Origin: a bacterium
GTDB lineage: Bacteria; Zhuqueibacterota; QNDG01; JAFGCO01
NCBI GenBank assembly: GCA_016932575.1
Contig: JAFGCO010000024.1
Location: 1 to 29,559 of the forward strand
Length of the DNA stretch: 29,559 nt
Reading direction: 5' to 3'
Shown: piece by piece, positions 1 to 8,144 of the stretch
Numbering within the stretch: the first letter of the stretch is position 1
Layout: each line of letters begins with the position of its first letter
The notes under the pieces: generated by a model
Told to the model about the DNA's origin: nothing
Database searches by the model: none
Seen by the model: the letters and a program-made list of their open reading frames with translations, nothing else
Program-made: the position numbers and the translations under genes

Positions 1-234
1 TGCTGCAGAGGGCGAGCCTCCTTCGAAATGCCATTCGCGGTCGTAGGAAGGAGCGTTATAGCCGGTGGAACGGTCCTCAAAATCGACGGTCAGTACGCGT
101 ACGCCCCGGGTCGGCCTGCCGACGAAGTCCACACCCGCGAAAATGACCAGCGGAAGCCACCCTATGATGATAAATGAAAGAAATAGTACATTTCGTCCAT
201 TTCGGCCGAATAACTTTTTTCCCTGAATGTCCAT
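1..234 (-). CDS. N-terminal part of a membrane-anchored or exported protein (cut by window edge)
   Basis: An open frame of 78 codons runs from an ATG at 234 off the left edge of the window without a stop. A purine-rich ribosome binding site (AAAGGGGGAG) lies 4 bases upstream of the ATG. The N-terminus is basic (K6, K7, R11, R14) and is followed by one strongly hydrophobic stretch at about residues 16-36. This is either an uncleaved signal anchor or a signal peptide. After it comes a charged, probably extracytoplasmic segment (VRVLTVDFEDRSTGYN) that I do not recognise. The function is unknown; only the start and the membrane-targeting character can be supported. Confidence 0.7.
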   Translation of the reverse strand, partial: MDIQGKKLFGRNGRNVLFLSFIIIGWLPLVIFAGVDFVGRPTRGVRVLTVDFEDRSTGYNAPSYDREWHFEGGSPSAA

Positions 235-470
235 TATACTCCCCCTTTAATGAATGAAAAGAAAAGGTATGATTGAATATTTTATCTTTACTGCGGTTCT
301 ATATGAATATATTCGCCGAAGAAGCAATAATATTGAAAAAAAATTTGTTACAGAGTCGATGATGAAAACATTTAAATGATAGACGTAACAATAGTAAAAT
401 ATACACCTTTTTAATAAATGCAACAGGAAAATACAATGATCGAAGAAATGCAGAGACTTGAGGGAAGAGA

Positions 471-600
471 GACAGAGATCAAGAAACAAAAATCAAGAAA
501 CAAGAAGAAAAATGATGGTAATATGGTAATTGGGTAATATGGTAATAAAATGTTGAATCAAACAAGAAGTAAAAAACCAGAAAAAGAACCAAAGAATGAG
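471..600. repeat. Purine-rich AACAAGAAG-type degenerate repeat block
   Basis: Repeated words of the type ATCAAGAAACAAGAAG occur at about 478-510. A direct repeat of GGTAATATGGTAAT lies at 517-530 and 533-546. The segment 560-593 (34 bases, beginning AAACAAGAAGT) recurs exactly at 29522-29555 near the other end of the window. Related words appear at about 23505-23535 and 27180-27203. Confidence 0.75.
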
Positions 601-644
601 GGCAAGGATTTAATACAAAAAGAACCTGTTGATTGTTGGCGAAC

Positions 645-906
645 AAATTCCAAACTCAAAATTCCAAATGACAAGGCAATAGCAAATTCCAAATGACAAA
701 TCCCAAAATACAAATAAATAACAAATTCCAAAATCCAAATGTCAAATCAATGAAAAAATCCGAATTCAAAATGATAAAACATTAGCAAATCTCGAATGAC
801 AAATAAATTTCAAATTTAAATGACGAAAATTACAAACAAAGATAGGCGTGTTTGGAATTTGTCTTTTGTGATTTGGATATTGCTTGTAATTTGTAATTTG
901 TGATTT
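645..906. repeat. AAATTCCAAATGACAAAT-type repeat with an inverted copy
   Basis: From about 645 to 840 the plus strand consists largely of variants of the words AAATTCCAAA and AAATGACAAA; for example ATTCCAAATGACAA occurs exactly at 661-674 and 686-699. From about 849 to 908 the complementary words (TTTGGAATTTG, TTGTAATTTG) appear. The block as a whole is therefore a loose inverted repeat able to fold back on itself. It has no coding character. Words of this kind are common in spacers of assembled environmental genomes. Confidence 0.8.
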
Positions 907-972
907 TCCAAGGATCTGCGGTCTGTGGCACGGATTCGGATCTGCCGCAATGAAAAATCCATTCACCCGATG

Positions 973-2850
973 TTATTTTAACAGGACCACACGAACGTTT
1001 TGATGAAAGGCACCGGCCGTGATCCGGCATATGTAAACACCGCTGGGAAGCGGTATTTGCCGGTTTCCGCATCCGTTCCAGATGACCCGGTGTTTTCCCG
1101 GCGGCTGATCGGTGTTGATCAGGGTGGCAATGCTGCGCCCCGTAATATCAACTAATTGAATTCGGATAATGCATTTTTTCATCAAACGGTATTGAATCAC
1201 GATGCATTGATTGAATGGATTGGGAGAAACGGATTCCAGCCGGAACAGTGAGGGGACCGTCGAGTTTGGGGGGATTCCGCTTTCCATCTCACAATGATTG
1301 TCCAGAAGAACCTGATATTTGGGTGCGGATTCATGGTAAGGGGGGTGCTGGAAAAACTGACTTTCCAGGACACCCCAGCTTCCGTATTTTCCACTCTTGT
1401 TAGAAATAAACGAGAAATTCATGAAAAGAGAAGTCTGCCCTTCCGGAACGAAGGTCCCGAGTGAATCAAGCCATTCCTGATACAAATGATACATATCCGG
1501 ATGCGTCTGAGCGTCCATGAGCGCCTGATTGTAAGGCTGATCCGAGCCGAATGGATCGGGTGTGAGATGCTGCCCGCCTTCATAATAGACCAGCGGGATG
1601 TTCAGCTTCCGGGCGATGGATGTGTATTGTGACTTGATCCAGACGCAGGATTGAGTCAGCATGGCCTCCCGGGCCCAGAACAGCACATCTTCCGCGGTTG
1701 CAGTGCTTCCAAGCTGCTCAAGCGCATCATATCCTGCCTCAGAAAAGCCGAAGTAAGCCGCGGGTGAGAAGGCGTCAAAACTGCCGGGCCGCATATTAAA
1801 AACAATACGATTGCTGACATCCTGCCAGGATGCCTGCACGCCCACAACCCGCAAAATCCGATCCGTCTGACCCGAAAAAACGTCTGTCCAGATATCCATA
1901 GTATTCTGTATGAACGGCACGATCCGTTCCGGCCAGTCCGTGTCAGGATTTCCGTTCTCATAACAGTAATGGGTCTGGTTAAACATCCAGTTCCATATCT
2001 CGTTGGAATATTCCACATAGATGGTCAGGGATGGATTCAGTGAATCCCGAAACAGACAGGCCATTTTCCGAATATATTCTTCGTCTGCCAGGTGAGGAAC
2101 GCAAACCCAGGCATCGGCCTGTTTCAGGTTGCAGATATTTATCATGCATTCATACGGCACGCCCCGGGTCGTGTAGGTGTAATCTTCCACATTGGGACGA
2201 TCATTCCAGACCTGCAGCCTCGAATCATTTGTGATTCCCCAATCCATAAAACGAAGCACCTGAAATGGCCCGAGTTTTTCGAGCCATTCTTCTGTCCAAG
2301 GATTTTCCCTGTAAGTCAACTCCGTGCCCGGCAAGAGAACCCGGATATTCCGGACAGGGTTGCCTGCCCGTGATTCCATGATTGAAAGGCCCAATATATT
2401 GTCTTTATATTTCATATCGAATTCAATACGGCCCGGTGACTGTGATATCATCTTACCGTCAAAGTCAATGTCAATTATTCCTTCACCGTCATAGAGCACC
2501 ATATAATTTCCCTCTTTCAGTGTGGCTGTATTGGCCCATACGGTCCTGATTACCTGTGTGGTCTCCGCTCCGGCCACAGCAATCGGCAATTCAAGGGGAT
2601 AACCGTTTTCATCCATCGGAATTTGATCCAGCAGCCGGGTGTCCCAGGGATTTTCGCCTCCATCGACCCAGGCTAAATTGAATGTCATCCACTGTCGGCT
2701 GTATTTCATGATATTGACAAATGGCCATTCTGCCCCCCAATCCGACGGACCGGCCAGGTTGGTGCCGATTTCCAGGGGGCAGTGATGTGCAGAAAGCTGC
2801 CTGATGGTTATTGTTATCAGTATACAAATCAAAAATTTTTGAAGACGCAT
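973..2850 (-). CDS. Secreted glycoside-hydrolase-like protein with C-terminal sorting domain
   Basis: Using the ATG at 2850 the product has 625 residues and opens with a clean signal peptide (MRLQKFLICILITI..., cleavage near LSA). A GTG at 2871 is in frame but would only add seven residues; the AAGGGA at 2863-2868 can serve the ATG, at a rather long spacing. The body resembles secreted proteins annotated as cellulose-binding or hydrolase-like. A YVEYSNEIWN segment (E284) and a later YYEGGQ segment (E424) look like the acid/base and nucleophile glutamates of a clan GH-A barrel; this assignment is inferred from the motifs alone. The last ~85 residues (SPNPFN..., SGVYICRI..., ending VVLLK) form a FlgD-like/type IX sorting domain. 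It is the last gene of the minus-strand operon, 26 bases after the radical SAM gene. The substrate is unknown. Confidence 0.75.
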   Translation of the reverse strand: MRLQKFLICILITITIRQLSAHHCPLEIGTNLAGPSDWGAEWPFVNIMKYSRQWMTFNLAWVDGGENPWDTRLLDQIPMDENGYPLELPIAVAGAETTQVIRTVWANTATLKEGNYMVLYDGEGIIDIDFDGKMISQSPGRIEFDMKYKDNILGLSIMESRAGNPVRNIRVLLPGTELTYRENPWTEEWLEKLGPFQVLRFMDWGITNDSRLQVWNDRPNVEDYTYTTRGVPYECMINICNLKQADAWVCVPHLADEEYIRKMACLFRDSLNPSLTIYVEYSNEIWNWMFNQTHYCYENGNPDTDWPERIVPFIQNTMDIWTDVFSGQTDRILRVVGVQASWQDVSNRIVFNMRPGSFDAFSPAAYFGFSEAGYDALEQLGSTATAEDVLFWAREAMLTQSCVWIKSQYTSIARKLNIPLVYYEGGQHLTPDPFGSDQPYNQALMDAQTHPDMYHLYQEWLDSLGTFVPEGQTSLFMNFSFISNKSGKYGSWGVLESQFFQHPPYHESAPKYQVLLDNHCEMESGIPPNSTVPSLFRLESVSPNPFNQCIVIQYRLMKKCIIRIQLVDITGRSIATLINTDQPPGKHRVIWNGCGNRQIPLPSGVYICRITAGAFHQNVRVVLLK

Positions 2851-2876
2851 CGGATGTATAAATCCCTTCACATTGT

Positions 2877-4376
2877 TTATTCAAGGAGTCGGATCGGTTC
2901 GGTGTCCACATCCTGTATACGTCTGCTTTTCAGCATTCTGCGATACCGTATTTTTTCGATGAATCGTCTGAATTTCATGTTGTTAAAAAACAGGTTTTCC
3001 ACAAAGTCAGTAGCAAAAAGAAGGGCCATGATCGAATTTATCAGAGGATATTTTTTATACATCTGGCGGACTGCTTTTCTCGTCACCCGTTTTTCAATTT
3101 TGCGGCTGCGCTTTAATATCTTCTTCCGTTCCTTCAGTGAAATTTCAGGGGTCACAAAGACGGGCACATTTTCGTTTTCAGTCACATGATTCAAGTACTC
3201 TTCCGGCTGTTTAATAAACCAGCCATTATTTTTCACGGTTTCAAACAGTTCGGTTCCCGGATAAGGGATCGGATTATTCAAAATGACACGTTTGACCGGA
3301 TATTTTTGTACCATCCGGAATGAATCCTCAATGTCCGGCAGGGTTTCATAAGGCATGGCGAGTATGCAAAATATTTTTACATCAAATCCGAGCTCGCATG
3401 CTGTTCTGATAGCAGAATCGATCTGATCGATGGTCTCGCCCTTTTTATTCATGCGCAGCATATGGTCATTTCCGCCGTCCACACCGAATGCAATATAATT
3501 AAAGCCGACCTGCTTCATACGCGCCAATAACGGCTTGTCGATTTTATCGGCTCTCAATCCATTGGAGCAGCGGAATTCTGCATCGCGAATTTCCCGGGTT
3601 TCAATTTCATCGCAGATTGCAAAAATACGGTCCTTGAAAAACGAAAAATTATCATCGTCATAATTGAATGTCCGGATGCCTTTTTTATACCAGTATTCAA
3701 TTTCATCCACGACATGTTTCGGAGACCGCCACCGGAATTTTTTGGTGATCATTTTATTGGGACAAAAAACGCATCGAAAAGGACATCCCCGGCTGGAATT
3801 GAACGGCATCTCCCGGATATATTTATGCAGCTCAAACTTTTGATAGGTCGGGTAGGGGATGTCATCCAGGTTTTTTTCAAATATCCGGTGTCCGTTATAC
3901 TGAATTTTACCCTGAATACGACGAATGAGCCCCTTGATCTCAGAAACGGGAAGCCGGTTTTGGCAAAGTTCCGACAGTGTTTTTTCGCCTTCATAAACCA
4001 CGCCAAAATCAATATCCGGACATTCCTCAAGCACATGTTCCTGCAGCACAGTCAGATGCGGACCGCCTGCAATCGTTTTGATATGAGGGAATGCATGTTT
4101 GGTTGCTGAGATCAGATGATAGGATTTTTTGTATTCCAGCGAAACCAGAGAAAATCCGATTAAATCGGGCTCGTAAGTTTTGATTTTTTTCAGCAAATCT
4201 TTTATCCGGTAGCCCAGGCGCATATCCAGTATGTCATAGTCAATATTGTTCTGAAGCAGGGATTCGGCGAGGTACCCCAGATTCTGAGGCGGCCGTGCTG
4301 CACCCAGATAGCTGGAAGAGGGCGGGCTGACCAGAAGCACCCGCTGAAAACGGTTTTGAGACGGGCGGCTGTTCAT
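2877..4376 (-). CDS. B12-binding-domain radical SAM protein
   Basis: The 499-residue protein has the layout of class B radical SAM enzymes. An N-terminal Rossmann-like B12-binding domain spans about 10-140 (LVSPPSS, GFSLVS, IAGGPH and YEGE segments). It is followed by a radical SAM core with the cluster motif C198-x3-C202-x2-C205 and a C-terminal helical tail rich in basic residues. The DxHxxG motif of base-off B12 proteins is present only as DMRLG, with Arg in place of His, as in many members of this class. Such enzymes do methylations, ring contractions and other C-C chemistry on lipids, cofactors and natural products; the reaction cannot be read from the sequence. Its ATG overlaps the stop of the formyltransferase gene by 4 bases (4373-4376), so the two are translationally coupled. 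Confidence 0.88.
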   Translation of the reverse strand: MNSRPSQNRFQRVLLVSPPSSSYLGAARPPQNLGYLAESLLQNNIDYDILDMRLGYRIKDLLKKIKTYEPDLIGFSLVSLEYKKSYHLISATKHAFPHIKTIAGGPHLTVLQEHVLEECPDIDFGVVYEGEKTLSELCQNRLPVSEIKGLIRRIQGKIQYNGHRIFEKNLDDIPYPTYQKFELHKYIREMPFNSSRGCPFRCVFCPNKMITKKFRWRSPKHVVDEIEYWYKKGIRTFNYDDDNFSFFKDRIFAICDEIETREIRDAEFRCSNGLRADKIDKPLLARMKQVGFNYIAFGVDGGNDHMLRMNKKGETIDQIDSAIRTACELGFDVKIFCILAMPYETLPDIEDSFRMVQKYPVKRVILNNPIPYPGTELFETVKNNGWFIKQPEEYLNHVTENENVPVFVTPEISLKERKKILKRSRKIEKRVTRKAVRQMYKKYPLINSIMALLFATDFVENLFFNNMKFRRFIEKIRYRRMLKSRRIQDVDTEPIRLLE

Positions 4377-5125
4377 TTCTTAACGCACTTTCTTAATCGG
4401 CGGTTTATGATTTTTGTTTCATGGTATGGCATGGCTTTATACAGATTTCCTGTTGGTTCCGTGATTTCGGGCAGTATCAGGCATGCATCCCGGATATCAT
4501 GAACGGCCCGGATAATCAGTTCGGCGCCGCGTTTCATTGCCCGGTCATTGATTCTGGCAATGGTGTCACCTTTTTGAACGGGGATATGTTCCCTGAAAAT
4601 AATTTTTCCCCGATCAATTTCCGGATCAATAAAATGAATGGTTACTCCCGGTTTATCGCCGTTTTTCAGAGCATAAGCGTTGGCTCCGATGCCCCGGTAT
4701 GCGGGCAGCCACCCGGGATGCGGATTCAGGCATCCGATACCGGCGAGACCAAATATATTTTCCTTTAGGATTGGAGCAGACACAATGACCAGAAGATCCG
4801 GGGCACGGGATTTCAGCCATGTTTCACAATCCTGGCTGTTGAACCGGTCCACCCAGCAGAGCGGAATCTGATATTTTTCAGCCAGATGCACGAGTGTCCG
4901 GTGTCTGCATTTAAGCAAACCCATATGAAGAATTCGCTTAAGTGCAGCAAACAGGCCGTCTTTATTCATTTTTTCGATCAATCGTTTCCATCGGTTTGAA
5001 CGGTTTTGCTTTTTCACGATAATTGAATCAATGGCCACTTGATGCCTTTGGAATGTTTCAATGAAGATGTATCCAACAGGATTGTCCGGATAAGCAAGAA
5101 GGATGATTTTTAATGCGGTGTTCAT
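4373..5125 (-). CDS. Formyltransferase-family protein (10-formyl-THF dependent type)
   Basis: The 250-residue protein carries the formyl_trans_N signature: NPHPGWLPAYRG with N134 and H136, and HFIDPEIDRGKII with D171. These correspond to the Asn-His-Asp catalytic triad of GAR transformylase and methionyl-tRNA formyltransferase. It is shorter than Fmt (about 310) and lacks the tRNA-binding C-terminal domain, so a sugar-amine or small-molecule formyltransferase is more likely than Fmt. The first ~85 residues are a divergent Rossmann half. The gene overlaps both neighbours by an ATGA (5122-5125 and 4373-4376). The context suggests N-formylation of an amine made in this operon, which is inference. 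Confidence 0.85.
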   Translation of the reverse strand: MNTALKIILLAYPDNPVGYIFIETFQRHQVAIDSIIVKKQNRSNRWKRLIEKMNKDGLFAALKRILHMGLLKCRHRTLVHLAEKYQIPLCWVDRFNSQDCETWLKSRAPDLLVIVSAPILKENIFGLAGIGCLNPHPGWLPAYRGIGANAYALKNGDKPGVTIHFIDPEIDRGKIIFREHIPVQKGDTIARINDRAMKRGAELIIRAVHDIRDACLILPEITEPTGNLYKAMPYHETKIINRRLRKCVKK

Positions 5126-5958
5126 GGTTTGTTTTTCAGTGATTCACGTGGAAACGGATCATACTCGGCGATAATGGTCTGACCGGCCCGAACTGTTTCT
5201 TTCGGATGAATCAGGATTTGCAGCCCCTTAAGATCGGGAATGACCACATCAACCTGGGATCCGAAACGAATAACACCAAATCGTTGACCCTTTTCCAAAT
5301 AATCCCCCGGTTTCATGTAAGAAATAATCTGCCGGACTCTTCTGGAAGCTATTTGCACGATGCCGATTTGAAAAGGACCGTGATCAATCAGTGTGGAAAG
5401 ACGCTGGTTAACAAACGGCGCTTCATTTCTTCGTAAAGAAATATACTTTCCTTTGACGGAGTGCTGTTTTAAAATTGAACCGCTGACCGGTGTACGATTG
5501 ACATGCACATCCAGGATGCTCATTTCTATACCCACAAGCACAGCATCTGATTTTGACAGTTCCCAACCGGTAAATTCTTTTAAAGCGATTCTCCGGTCGG
5601 CCTTGATGGTCAGCGGGATTGTATGATTTTTAATTTTTTTTACATATAAAATGGTTCCATCCGCAGGGGATAATATGACATGCTCCTTATCGGGAATAAT
5701 CCGGTCAGGATCCCGATAGAATCTAAATAAAACGATCACAAGTAAAATCAGGCAGGTTAACAATCCGGGGATAATCCACCGCATCCATGGATTTATTGAA
5801 ATGCCTGATTGATCCAATATGATCAATAAAAGCGTTGAAACAGGCGCCGTCATGATAATACCAATAAGAGCCAGATAAAATTTGATTTTACATTTGATTG
5901 CCAGAGGCAGGATGATCACTGCGGAAATCAAGAGACTTTGAAGAAAACAAATGCCCAT
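5122..5958 (-). CDS. Phosphatidylserine decarboxylase-like protein with N-terminal membrane segments
   Basis: The protein has 278 residues, with hydrophobic segments at about 5-24, 27-50 and 60-80, then a decarboxylase domain. Visible landmarks are SPADG (D100), DVHVNRTPVSG (H152) and RFGSQV. G233-S234 is the self-cleavage site that gives the pyruvoyl cofactor, and D/H/S correspond to the triad of PSD enzymes. The size and motif spelling fit the short archaeal-type/PSD-related branch, not E. coli Psd. The known reaction of the family is decarboxylation of phosphatidylserine to phosphatidylethanolamine. Because the neighbours are a ligase and a formyltransferase, the substrate here may instead be a different seryl or amino-acyl lipid. 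Only 3 bases separate it from the upstream gene. Confidence 0.85.
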   Translation of the reverse strand: MGICFLQSLLISAVIILPLAIKCKIKFYLALIGIIMTAPVSTLLLIILDQSGISINPWMRWIIPGLLTCLILLVIVLFRFYRDPDRIIPDKEHVILSPADGTILYVKKIKNHTIPLTIKADRRIALKEFTGWELSKSDAVLVGIEMSILDVHVNRTPVSGSILKQHSVKGKYISLRRNEAPFVNQRLSTLIDHGPFQIGIVQIASRRVRQIISYMKPGDYLEKGQRFGVIRFGSQVDVVIPDLKGLQILIHPKETVRAGQTIIAEYDPFPRESLKNKP

Positions 5959-5961
5959 AAA

Positions 5962-7134
5962 TTAAAATCCCCGTTTTTTCCAAAGATAGGGAAGCATGAA
6001 AAATTCTCCGAAGAACGGAAGCGGATCATTGTATGAGAAAACCGCATGCTCGTGGATATGGCTGACAGAATGGGTGTATTCCTTCCAAGTCAGACGTCCT
6101 CTGAATATTTCTGTAATCGCGGTGGGTGTATCTGTGATGAACCGCCTCCATTTGACGCCTTCAAGGAAACCCTGTTTTCTGATTTCTTTTCCCATCATAT
6201 CCGAATAGAGATACCAGGGCAGGTTGACACCGGCTGCCGAAGCAATGGTATGCCAGCCCCAGACTCTCGGATTGATCTCCAGCAGTTTATATTTATGATC
6301 TCTGGAGTCCAGCAAAAATTCAATCTCACAAATACCATAGAAATTGATCGCTCTAAGCAGTTCGACACCGAGTGTCTCAAGCTCAGGTACGCGCATACTG
6401 ACGGCCAGTGTTGAGGCCTGGCCGAATTCCATGGGATGCTGTCGCAGCCGTTTGGCGGTGACTTGTGCCAGAACCTGTTTATTTTTAAACCAGGGACAGA
6501 AAGAATACAGATTGTTACAGGCATCCTGTATTTTTTCCTGCAACATGATTTCTTCTTTTGGAATAATCGAGCAGGCCAGGCGATAATATTTAAACAGGTC
6601 ATCCTCATTATTGATTTGAAACACTTTGGTCTTCGTGCGTTTAAAAAAGCGATAGACGACAGCGGGTTTCAATACAACAGGATAGTTCAGTTTCAGGTGA
6701 GGCAAATCCTTTTCTGAAGCTGGATAGTACGTCTTTGGGATAGGGATCCCTGCATTTTCAGCGATAGAATAGGTAAGTTTTTTATTATAGGCATATTTGA
6801 CACAATCCCATGCCGGTGTGGTCACCTTGAAATATGCAGATAACAGGTCTTTGTTTTTGGATATTGTAAAAATAGTTTCATCGCAAGTCGGAAACAGGAC
6901 GTAATTTTTTAATTTAAATTGATCGGCAAGCCGGATCAGGAAACGGATGAATTTTTCACTTTCAGAAAAATGGGGACATCGATAGTATTTCCAGACATAT
7001 CTTGAGTACCGGGCCATACAGGGTTCATGATCAATGAGAACAGATTTGACGCCCTTTTTTGCGAGCGACCGAATGAGACCCAGGGCATGAAAATGTCCGC
7101 CAATGACGATCGCGCCAACTTCATTATTTATCAA
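5962..7134 (-). CDS. ATP-grasp ligase of unknown substrate
   Basis: The 390-residue protein begins with a Rossmann-like pre-ATP-grasp segment (AIVIGGHFHALGLIRSLAKKG). An ATP-grasp fold follows: KLTYSIAENAGIPIPKTYYP at the linker, YPVVLKPAV at the ATP-binding lysine, and EIEFLLD...KLLEINPRVWGWH at the Mg-binding glutamate/asparagine near residues 280-310. It resembles carboxylate-amine ligases found in polysaccharide and lipid gene clusters (D-aspartate ligase-like group), which couple ATP to formation of an amide or peptide bond. The only start in frame is a TTG at 7134 without a good ribosome binding site, so the start is uncertain. It is the first gene of the five-gene minus-strand operon. 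Confidence 0.8.
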   Translation of the reverse strand: MINNEVGAIVIGGHFHALGLIRSLAKKGVKSVLIDHEPCMARYSRYVWKYYRCPHFSESEKFIRFLIRLADQFKLKNYVLFPTCDETIFTISKNKDLLSAYFKVTTPAWDCVKYAYNKKLTYSIAENAGIPIPKTYYPASEKDLPHLKLNYPVVLKPAVVYRFFKRTKTKVFQINNEDDLFKYYRLACSIIPKEEIMLQEKIQDACNNLYSFCPWFKNKQVLAQVTAKRLRQHPMEFGQASTLAVSMRVPELETLGVELLRAINFYGICEIEFLLDSRDHKYKLLEINPRVWGWHTIASAAGVNLPWYLYSDMMGKEIRKQGFLEGVKWRRFITDTPTAITEIFRGRLTWKEYTHSVSHIHEHAVFSYNDPLPFFGEFFMLPYLWKKRGF

Positions 7135-7452
7135 AGCCGGATATCTTTCTTTTATTGTAAATTGCTAAAATACGATTACCGGGATGCGATTGTTCTATTA
7201 TTGAATTTTCGTGGATTGACAACCGCTGCTTTTATACTCACCCATGTTACTAAAATCCCGATAAAGAATCAAGTTAAAAGCGACTTGAAAATAATGATGA
7301 AGACAACTGTATTATTAATCGCAGATGAATGGAAAGTTACTGTTTTAATACGATATTTATCAATCAAAAAAAATCAATAAACGAATAAAAGCCCTTGACA
7401 GCTGGTATTAAATTAAGTATATTAGCAATATCTTAAAAGAATATGCGGACAT
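7135..7452. other. Divergent promoter region
   Basis: This 318-base spacer separates the minus-strand operon (first gene starts at 7134) from the plus-strand ArsR gene (starts at 7453). The plus-strand promoter at 7395-7423 is clear. On the minus strand only weak candidates exist (a TTGTCA near 7220 followed by an AT-rich stretch), so the operon promoter is not placed. No small gene with a ribosome binding site was seen. Confidence 0.6.
7395..7423 (+). promoter_or_regulatory. Sigma70-type promoter of the arsR-like gene, with possible operator
   Basis: A perfect TTGACA (7395-7400), a 17-base spacer and TATATT (7418-7423, one mismatch from TATAAT) lie 30 bases before the regulator's ATG. Directly downstream, 7428-7444 (ATATCTTAAAAGAATAT) is a near-palindrome over the expected transcription start. 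That position suits an autorepressing ArsR-type operator, but the operator role is inferred. Confidence 0.65.
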
Positions 7453-7752
7453 ATGACACAGATCGAAGATATTTCAGAAAAACTCAAAGCCATTTCAGAT
7501 CCGACACGGCTTCGTATTCTCCAGCTTCTCAGCCGCTGCAGGGATGAGGGCCGCAAGCCCGTGCTTTGTGTGAATGCTCTGGCCAATCATTTGGGAATCA
7601 CCCAGTCGGCCGTGTCGCAGCATTTAAAAATATTGCGTCAGGCTGGCTTTGTCAGAAGTGAACGTCATGGATATTTCATTCATTATCGTTTAAATCCGGA
7701 TCAAATGGATGCGCTATGCGATAATTTAAGTTCGATTCTCGAAAAGAAATAA
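7453..7752 (+). CDS. ArsR-family winged-helix transcriptional regulator
   Basis: The 99-residue protein has the standard ArsR layout: AISDPTRLRILQLL in helix 1-2, the DNA-reading helix in TQSAVSQHLKILRQAGFV (about 50-67), and a wing at RHGYFIHYRL. In arsenic sensors the recognition pair is ELCVC; here the matching segment is PVLCVNAL, so only the first Cys (C39) is present and Asn replaces the second. C29 and C89 could supply other ligands, or the protein may sense something else. The ATG at 7453 follows a good promoter. The downstream genes at 7900 and 8201 are likely targets. The local near-palindrome suggests autoregulation. Confidence 0.9.
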   Translation: MTQIEDISEKLKAISDPTRLRILQLLSRCRDEGRKPVLCVNALANHLGITQSAVSQHLKILRQAGFVRSERHGYFIHYRLNPDQMDALCDNLSSILEKK

Positions 7753-7899
7753 AAAATTTTATAATAGATTATAAGTTATTAGTTAAATGCTAACATAATT
7801 AAATAAAATTGATACCATTGATTCGAATGAATTTCTTTTAACTAATATTGAAATCAACGCTTAAACACTCAATTATCATACGAAAGGGGGTGATTATTC

Positions 7900-8070
7900 A
7901 TGCATCATGCAAAATATCAATGCGGTTTTGGATGCGGTTGTCAGGACATCTCCGGCAGCCTGTGGAGCACTGAGAAAAAAATCCGGGTGCTGCAGCAGAG
8001 GCTTGAAGCACTGACGGTTCAGAAGCAAGACATTGAAAGTCTGATCGATGAGTTGAAAAACGAGAAGTAG
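7900..8070 (+). CDS. Small Cys-rich protein with coiled-coil tail
   Basis: This 56-residue gene was found by reading the spacer. Its ribosome binding site, AAGGGGGTGAT, matches the full anti-Shine-Dalgarno complement except one base and sits 7 bases before the ATG, which is strong support. The N-terminus MHHAKYQCGFGCGC packs two His and three Cys (C8, C12, C14) into 14 residues, a likely metal or cluster site. Residues 24-56 are a charged heptad-like helix (LQQRLEAL, IESLIDEL). The layout, a short Cys/Gly head plus a helical tail, recalls DUF5320-type small proteins, but I cannot show homology. It lies 147 bases after the ArsR-type gene and before the CMD-like gene, so a role in the same metal or redox response is plausible. 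Confidence 0.7.
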   Translation: MHHAKYQCGFGCGCQDISGSLWSTEKKIRVLQQRLEALTVQKQDIESLIDELKNEK

Positions 8071-8144
8071 ATTAATCACTGCTTTGCTGATGTTTGTCAT
8101 TTGAAGACTGATGTCCCGCTCAAATTACCGCGGAGGGATGAATC

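Larger units (their letters stand above)
235..972. other. Long non-coding spacer with degenerate repeats
   Basis: No convincing gene lies in these 738 bases; the short open frames lack ribosome binding sites and fall in low-complexity sequence. About 247-470 is AT-rich and unremarkable. About 471-600 and 645-906 hold the degenerate repeat blocks listed separately. The stretch lies downstream of the minus-strand operon that ends at 973 and upstream of the minus-strand gene that starts at 234, so it must contain that gene's promoter, but I could not pick one with confidence. No hairpin terminator for the operon was seen. Confidence 0.7.

Noticed and set aside
766-1072. Short open frames in the repeat block upstream of 973
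   Set aside because: They are translations of the word repeats or shadows of the secreted protein gene and have no binding sites.
4373-5125. Assignment of the formyltransferase as methionyl-tRNA formyltransferase
   Set aside because: Too short, lacks the C-terminal tRNA-binding domain, and lies in a lipid/ligase operon without peptide deformylase.
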